Source: an uncultured Pseudomonadota bacterium
Lineage (GTDB): Bacteria; Pseudomonadota; Gammaproteobacteria; Burkholderiales; Methylophilaceae
DNA: 21,087 bases
Assembly: GCA_903854305.1 (NCBI GenBank)
Contig: CAINWC010000152.1
Coordinates: 1 to 21,087, forward strand
Reading direction: 5' to 3'
Below are positions 16,101 through 21,087 of the stretch, in pieces. Made by a program: the position numbers and the translations under genes. The notes below the pieces were generated by a model. It did not search any database. It worked only from the letters and a program-made list of their open reading frames with translations, and was not told where the DNA came from. Within the stretch, counting starts at the first letter, position 1. Each line of letters begins with the position of its first letter.

Positions 16101-17072
16101 CTACTCGCCTGTGGCGAGACTATCCTCTTTGGTGAATGTCCAAGTTCGCGTAATGCTCAAAATATCTATTTCTTTACGCACATCATCAGGAAACCTTGCA
16201 TATGGCGCAGCTAGTTCCACAATGTGCTTCGCAGCCTCATCTAACACTTTATGCCCAGAGCTGCGGTTAAGTTCAACGCTCTCTATACTGCCATCGGCTC
16301 TAATAGAAACTGTCATTTGCAATTGCCCATAAAGCTTCAGATCTCTGGCGGCTTCTGGGTAATTGAGGTTTCCATATTTCTCCACCTTTTGACGCCATGA
16401 ATCCACATAAAGCGCGTAACGATACTCCTTGGCGCGCGCACCCACAAATTTACGTTTGGGTCGTTTTTGATATTCATCTTGCTGCTTAGAAATCAGTGCT
16501 TCTAGGCGGTCCATTTCTAACGCGGCAGTGCTGATGTCATGCATATTGAGCTTTTTGTTAGGTATTTCTTGGTTGCCTGTTTCGAGCTCTTTTGACATCG
16601 CCATTTGCACTGCCTGCGACTCTACTTTTTTCGGAGCGTTTAACTGCGTCATCAACTCTTGCGCTTGTTTTTCTAGCGCGGCAACATGCTTTTGCTCTTT
16701 TGTTTCTTCTGCAGTTTGTTTGGCGGCTTTTGCGCCTGACTTTACCTCGGCCATCGGCTTAACTGTAAATTCAACTTTTTGTTGCTTGAGTGCAGGTAAC
16801 GCAGATTTCATTTTTCGGTTTTGATCGGTATTGCCACCACGATCTAAATTGGCTTGTGCAAAGGCATCGGCCTTATCTGGCTTGGTATTGGTTTTGGCAT
16901 TCACTAACATCACTTCAAGCACAGGTAAACTATCCGTGAATTTTTTTAGGTCTGGTTCAAAATGAATCGCTAATATTGCCGCGTGTATCGCCAATGACAC
17001 CCAAATAGCGATAGCCATCGCACTCATTGTTTTCAATTTAACAATGAGTGCGATAGGCGTTTTTGCTTCCAT
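16101..17072 (-). CDS. TonB-like energy transducer
   Basis: An inner-membrane anchored periplasmic protein with a TonB C-terminal domain. Numbered from the upstream TTG at 17093, it has one membrane segment at about 24-44, a long polar and Lys/Gln-rich middle (about 65-225), and the C-terminal domain at about 232-320 with NYPEAAR at 244-250 and SSGHKVLDEAA at 278-288. TonB proteins couple the proton gradient, through ExbB/ExbD, to outer-membrane transport. No exbB, exbD or receptor gene is nearby, so the role is open; similar proteins are also linked to envelope or pilus functions. The start is uncertain: TTG 17093, ATG 17072 (chosen) and an ATG at about 17027 inside an inverted repeat are all possible. 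It follows mpl. Confidence 0.82.
   Translation of the reverse strand: MEAKTPIALIVKLKTMSAMAIAIWVSLAIHAAILAIHFEPDLKKFTDSLPVLEVMLVNAKTNTKPDKADAFAQANLDRGGNTDQNRKMKSALPALKQQKVEFTVKPMAEVKSGAKAAKQTAEETKEQKHVAALEKQAQELMTQLNAPKKVESQAVQMAMSKELETGNQEIPNKKLNMHDISTAALEMDRLEALISKQQDEYQKRPKRKFVGARAKEYRYALYVDSWRQKVEKYGNLNYPEAARDLKLYGQLQMTVSIRADGSIESVELNRSSGHKVLDEAAKHIVELAAPYARFPDDVRKEIDILSITRTWTFTKEDSLATGE
17017..17054 (-). repeat. 15-bp perfect inverted repeat at the 5' end of the tonB-like gene
   Basis: The arm atcgcactcattgtt at 17017-17031 and its exact reverse complement at 17040-17054 are separated by 8 bases. In the mRNA this gives a strong stem-loop over codons for residues 14-26. One arm contains an in-frame ATG that could be a start codon. 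There is no T run after it, so it is not a normal terminator. Confidence 0.75.
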
Positions 17073-17128
17073 GTCTTTGTGTTGCTTTACCAATTTTTAC
17101 GCTGCCGTAGAGTTCACTTCAAGGCTTT

Positions 17129-18529
17129 TCACTTTAAAATTTCTTTAGCTTGTAGAGCATCGAGTATTTTTTGATGCACGCCGCCAAAGCCGCCGTTACT
17201 CATTGCCAGCACATAATCACCTGACTTTGCCGCTTCGGCAATCGCGGCTACCATGACATTCAAATCTTCATACACAGTCGCTTTATGTTTAATGGGCGCC
17301 AACGCCTCCGTTGCATCCCAACCTAAATTTGCGCCGTAGCAAAACACTAAATCAGCCTCAACTAAACTCGCTGGTAAGGCATTTTTCATGACGCCTAGCT
17401 TCATGGTGTTAGAACGCGGCTCTAACACTGCCAAGATTCTAGCACCGTCACGGGCCTTGCCAACTTTACTGCGTAAACCTGCTACGGTAGTGGTAATGGC
17501 AGTTGGATGATGCGCGAAATCGTCATACACGGTCACACCGTTCACCACACCGCGAATCTCCATTCGCCGTTTAACGCTTTTAAATTGTGCTAAAGCGTCA
17601 ATCGCCACTTCAACAGAAACGCCGACATGTCGCGCTGCAGCGATGCTAGCCAAGGCATTCATGCGATTATGCTCACCAAGTAAATCCCAAGCCACATGGC
17701 CTTGCAACTTACCCGCAAACATCACATCAAAACCACCATCACTTTGCGGATTGCTGGCTTGCCAATCGGCATCTGAGCCAAATTTTTCAACAGGCGTCCA
17801 ACAGCCTTTATCAATCACTCTTTGCAAGCTGGCTTCTTTACCATTGCTCACCACTAAACCAGCTTGCGGAACAGTGCGTACCAAATGGTGAAACTGTTTT
17901 TCAATAGCCGCTAAATCTTCAAAAATATCGGCGTGATCATATTCAAGGTTATTCAACACCGCCGTGCGTGGGCGGTAATGCACAAATTTTGAGCGTTTAT
18001 CAAAAAATGCCGTGTCGTATTCGTCTGCCTCTATAACAAAAAAAGGTGAAACACTTTGACTGTCTTGAGCAGGTGCTTGCGGCAAGCGCGCAGAAACTGC
18101 AAAGTTTTGTGGCACACCGCCAATCAAAAATCCTGGTGCCAAGCCTGCGTATTCTAAAATCCAAGCTAACATAGAGCTAGTCGTAGTTTTACCATGCGTA
18201 CCCGCCACAGCCAGTACCCACTTACCTTGCAACACGTTTTCTGCCAGCCATTGTGGCCCTGAAATATACGGTAAGCCGCGATTCAAAATTTCTTCCATCA
18301 AAGGATTGCCGCGCGAAACCACATTGCCAATCACGTAAATATCAGGATTAAGTGCAGTTTGTGCAGGGTCAAAACCTTCGATGAGTGCTATGCCCTGCGC
18401 CTCAAGCTGAGTACTCATGGGCGGGTAAACATTGGCATCACAACCAGTGACTTTATGACCTTCAGCCTTTGCCAACACGGCAATACCGCCCATAAACGTG
18501 CCGCAAATACCTAAAATGTGGATATGCAT
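17129..18529 (-). CDS. mpl: UDP-N-acetylmuramate:L-alanyl-gamma-D-glutamyl-meso-DAP ligase
   Basis: Mpl joins recycled murein tripeptide to UDP-MurNAc with ATP, returning cell-wall fragments to peptidoglycan synthesis. The 466-residue length fits. The N-terminal Rossmann motif HILGICGTFMGG (4-15) is the Mpl variant of the Mur ligase start. The P-loop is GTHGKTTT at 110-117, followed by EADEYDTAFFDKRSKF at 167-182, NLEYDHADIF at 194-203, and DDFAHHPTA. Its start is 9 bp after the metH stop, and the ribosome site AGGTAAAAG overlaps that TAG, so it should be translated from the metH transcript. The call is firm. Confidence 0.95.
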   Translation of the reverse strand: MHIHILGICGTFMGGIAVLAKAEGHKVTGCDANVYPPMSTQLEAQGIALIEGFDPAQTALNPDIYVIGNVVSRGNPLMEEILNRGLPYISGPQWLAENVLQGKWVLAVAGTHGKTTTSSMLAWILEYAGLAPGFLIGGVPQNFAVSARLPQAPAQDSQSVSPFFVIEADEYDTAFFDKRSKFVHYRPRTAVLNNLEYDHADIFEDLAAIEKQFHHLVRTVPQAGLVVSNGKEASLQRVIDKGCWTPVEKFGSDADWQASNPQSDGGFDVMFAGKLQGHVAWDLLGEHNRMNALASIAAARHVGVSVEVAIDALAQFKSVKRRMEIRGVVNGVTVYDDFAHHPTAITTTVAGLRSKVGKARDGARILAVLEPRSNTMKLGVMKNALPASLVEADLVFCYGANLGWDATEALAPIKHKATVYEDLNVMVAAIAEAAKSGDYVLAMSNGGFGGVHQKILDALQAKEILK

Positions 18530-18538
18530 ATCTTTTAC

Positions 18539-21087
18539 CTAGCTTAAATTCGGCGCTAACCAACGCTCTAAATATTCTTTTGTTAAACCTCTGCGTTTTG
18601 CCATATCGAGCAACTGATCTTCACCAATTTTATCCACGCTAAAGTATTTAGCATCTGCATGAGAAAAATAGAAACCAGACACAGCCGCACCAGGCATCAT
18701 CGCGAATGATTCAGTGAGCTGCATATCGATGGTTTCACATTGCAGCACTTTAAACATATCGGGTTTTACTGTGTGGTCTGGACAAGCTGGGTAGCCTGGC
18801 GCTGGCCTGATGCCTTGATATTTTTCTTTAATCAGCGCTTCTTTTTCTAAGCCTTCATTGGCGGCATAACCCCAAAAGTCCAGGCGGACGCGTTCGTGCA
18901 TATATTCGGCAAAGGCTTCGGCTAATCGGTCGGCCAGCGCTTTGACTAAAATACTGCTGTAATCATCGTGCGCGTCTTCGAATCTTTTAACGTGCTTTTC
19001 TATGCCTAAACCTGCCGTTACGGCAAACATGCCGATGTAATCGGGCGTTGTTGTTTCTTTAGCACCTTTTGGCGCAATAAAATCTGATAAACACTGATTA
19101 GGTCGAGCTACGCCGTCAATCACAGGTTTTACTGTTTGTTGGCGCATGCCGTAATAGGTAAAGGCAATATTACTGCGAGTTTCGTCTGTGTAGATTTCAA
19201 TATCGTCATCATTCACAGCATTGGCAGGCAATAGCGCAACCACGCCGTTAGCGGTTAGCCAGCGACCTTCGATGATTTTTTTGAGCATGGCTTGTGCCTC
19301 GGCAAACACTTTAGTCGCGGCTTCACCCACCACTTTATCGCTCAAAATAGCCGGGTAACTGCCTGCTAAATCCCAGGTCTGGAAGAATGGCGACCAGTCT
19401 ATGTATTGTGCAAGGAGGCTTAAATCGACGTTTTTAATTTCACGTCGACCAATAAATTTTGGCTTTACAGGCGTGTTATTGCCGATGAAAGATAGCTTGG
19501 CTTTATTAGCGCGCGCTTCTTTAATGGTCAACATCGGCGTGCCTTTTTTATTGGCATGTTGTGTGCGGGCTTTTTCGTAATCTGTGGCCACTTCAGCAAT
19601 ATAGGCATCGCGCGTTTCTGGCGTCAGTAGTGACTGCATCACAGAAACTGAGCGTGAAGCGTCTGCCACATACACCACAGGCCCATCGTAATGTGGGGCG
19701 ATTTTAACGGCGGTATGCGCGCGCGAGCAGGTTGCGCCGCCAATTAACAGCGGCATTTTCATGGCTTTAAAATAGGGGTCGCGCTGCATTTCTTTGGCAA
19801 TATGCGTCATTTCCTCTAACGACGGCGTAATCAAGCCTGACAAGCCGATAATGTCGGCATTCTCGGCTTTGGCCATGGCTAAGATCTCTGCCACAGGCAC
19901 CATTACGCCCATGTTAACCACTTCAAAGTTATTACACTGCAACACCACAGATACGATGTTTTTACCAATATCATGCACATCTCCCTTAACCGTGGCGATG
20001 ACCATTTTGCCTTTAGGCTTAGCGACAATACCCGTACGCTTTTCATCGGCCGCTTTTTCCGCTTCAATAAACGGGATTAGGTGTGCAACGGCTTGCTTCA
20101 TTACACGCGCAGATTTCACCACTTGCGGCAAAAACATCTTACCTTGGCCAAACAGGTCGCCTACGATATTCATGCCGTCCATGAGCGGGCCTTCAATCAC
20201 ATGGATTGGTCTGCCGCCGCTTGCTTCAACAGCGGCACGCGCTTCTTCAGTGTCGTCTACAATAAATTCAGTAATGCCATGCACCATGGCATGGCTTAAG
20301 CGTTTTTCTACTGGCGTCGGCGCTTCTGCCGTGCCGCGCCATTCCAGCGTTGCCGCTTCTTTTTTGCCACCGGCCACTAGCGTGCTGGCAATTTCAATCA
20401 TGCGTTCGGTAGGCGCTAATGGATTATTGACATCGATGATACGGTTTAGCACCACATCTTCAACGCGCTCGCGCAACTCTGGCGCCAGGTCGTCATACAC
20501 GCCCATCATGCCTGCGTTCACAATACCCATGGTCATGCCGGCTTTAATCGCATGGTATAAAAATACCGTGTGAATCGCCTCACGTGCGGGGTCATTACCC
20601 CTAAAACTAAAACTTACATTTGAAACGCCGCCTGAAATCTTGGCATGCGGTAGATTTTGTTTAATCCAGCGCGTGGCTTCAATAAAATCTACCGCGTAGT
20701 TGTTGTGCTCTTCAATACCGGTGGCAATGGCGAAAATATTCGGGTCAAAAATGATGTCTTCTGGCGGAAAACCAATACCTACCAATAAATCATAGGCACG
20801 TTTACAGATTTGTGTTTTACGTGTGTAGGTATCGGCTTGACCTTTTTCATCAAACGCCATCACGATGACCGCTGCACCATAACGGCGGCAAAGTTTGGCT
20901 TGGCGTAAGAATTCGGCTTCACCTTCCTTCATGGAGATTGAGTTAACAATCGACTTTCCTTGAACGCACTTCAAACCAGCTTCAATAACCGACCATTTAC
21001 TGGAGTCGATCATAATTGGCACACGCGCAATATCAGGCTCGCTGGCAATCAAGTTCAAAAAGTGCGTCATGGCTTTAACGGCGTCCA
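18539..21087 (-). CDS. metH: Cobalamin-dependent methionine synthase, 5' end outside window
   Basis: MetH transfers a methyl group from methyl-tetrahydrofolate to homocysteine through cobalamin. The frame stays open to the window edge: the bases before the first Met in the window read in-frame as DAVKA. The N-terminal homocysteine domain is therefore missing only because the sequence ends. Counted from that internal Met: pterin-binding domain at 1-205 ([22 protein letters not shown]); cap at about 255-340; B12 domain with the axial His366 in GDVHDIGKN; AdoMet activation domain to the end, with [13 protein letters not shown]. Complete proteins have about 1230 residues. It leads the mpl-tonB group. 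Confidence 0.96.
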   Translation of the reverse strand, partial: DAVKAMTHFLNLIASEPDIARVPIMIDSSKWSVIEAGLKCVQGKSIVNSISMKEGEAEFLRQAKLCRRYGAAVIVMAFDEKGQADTYTRKTQICKRAYDLLVGIGFPPEDIIFDPNIFAIATGIEEHNNYAVDFIEATRWIKQNLPHAKISGGVSNVSFSFRGNDPAREAIHTVFLYHAIKAGMTMGIVNAGMMGVYDDLAPELRERVEDVVLNRIIDVNNPLAPTERMIEIASTLVAGGKKEAATLEWRGTAEAPTPVEKRLSHAMVHGITEFIVDDTEEARAAVEASGGRPIHVIEGPLMDGMNIVGDLFGQGKMFLPQVVKSARVMKQAVAHLIPFIEAEKAADEKRTGIVAKPKGKMVIATVKGDVHDIGKNIVSVVLQCNNFEVVNMGVMVPVAEILAMAKAENADIIGLSGLITPSLEEMTHIAKEMQRDPYFKAMKMPLLIGGATCSRAHTAVKIAPHYDGPVVYVADASRSVSVMQSLLTPETRDAYIAEVATDYEKARTQHANKKGTPMLTIKEARANKAKLSFIGNNTPVKPKFIGRREIKNVDLSLLAQYIDWSPFFQTWDLAGSYPAILSDKVVGEAATKVFAEAQAMLKKIIEGRWLTANGVVALLPANAVNDDDIEIYTDETRSNIAFTYYGMRQQTVKPVIDGVARPNQCLSDFIAPKGAKETTTPDYIGMFAVTAGLGIEKHVKRFEDAHDDYSSILVKALADRLAEAFAEYMHERVRLDFWGYAANEGLEKEALIKEKYQGIRPAPGYPACPDHTVKPDMFKVLQCETIDMQLTESFAMMPGAAVSGFYFSHADAKYFSVDKIGEDQLLDMAKRRGLTKEYLERWLAPNLS

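Noticed and set aside
19794..20573. 259-codon plus-strand open frame opposite metH
   Set aside because: It lies antisense to the strongly conserved MetH pterin, cap and B12 domains; the composition is typical of an antisense shadow.
1..21087. Search for CRISPR, transposon, phage or toxin-antitoxin systems
   Set aside because: No spaced direct repeats, transposase or integrase motifs, terminal inverted repeats with target duplications, or toxin-antitoxin-like gene pairs were seen.

Overview
The window looks like a stretch of chromosome from a Gram-negative betaproteobacterium with an AT-leaning genome. A member of the Methylophilaceae (Methylotenera-like methylotrophs) is my best guess. That guess is inference, based on the type IV pilin gene order, the lptM-lysA pair, and the style of the purU, mpl and TonB-like genes; no 16S rRNA gene is present. 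No transposase, integrase, phage gene, tRNA, rRNA or CRISPR array is visible.

Positions 1-286 are intergenic and hold a strong hairpin terminator. From 9416 down to 287 a minus-strand operon encodes a type IV pilus set in the order pilE, fimT, pilV, pilW, pilX, pilY1: pilins with prepilin-peptidase-type N-termini, followed by the tip adhesin PilY1. PilY1 is 1956 residues long. Roughly 700 residues are inserted inside its von Willebrand A (VWA) domain: a Gln-rich segment with 14-residue repeats, then a Cys-rich array of about 49-residue repeats. This is the most unusual feature of the window.

A 316-bp divergent intergenic region (9417-9732) separates the pilus operon from a plus-strand pair: a 42-residue lipoprotein of LptM type and lysA (diaminopimelate decarboxylase). 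Then comes a free-standing 46-codon gene for a small secreted acidic peptide (11302-11442), ending at a bidirectional terminator shared with the convergent purU gene (minus strand). purU is divergent from a plus-strand cluster: ispH (isoprenoid synthesis), a NudB-like Nudix hydrolase (probably folate synthesis), nadA (NAD synthesis) and a HIT-family protein. These genes are tightly packed; nadA and the HIT gene share one base.

A thioredoxin-like [2Fe-2S] ferredoxin gene runs convergent to the HIT gene with only 4 bp between stop codons. The right end is a minus-strand group, metH (its 5' part lies outside the window), mpl and a TonB-like gene, joining methionine synthesis, cell-wall recycling and an envelope energy transducer. 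A 15-bp perfect inverted repeat covers an alternative start codon of the TonB-like gene.
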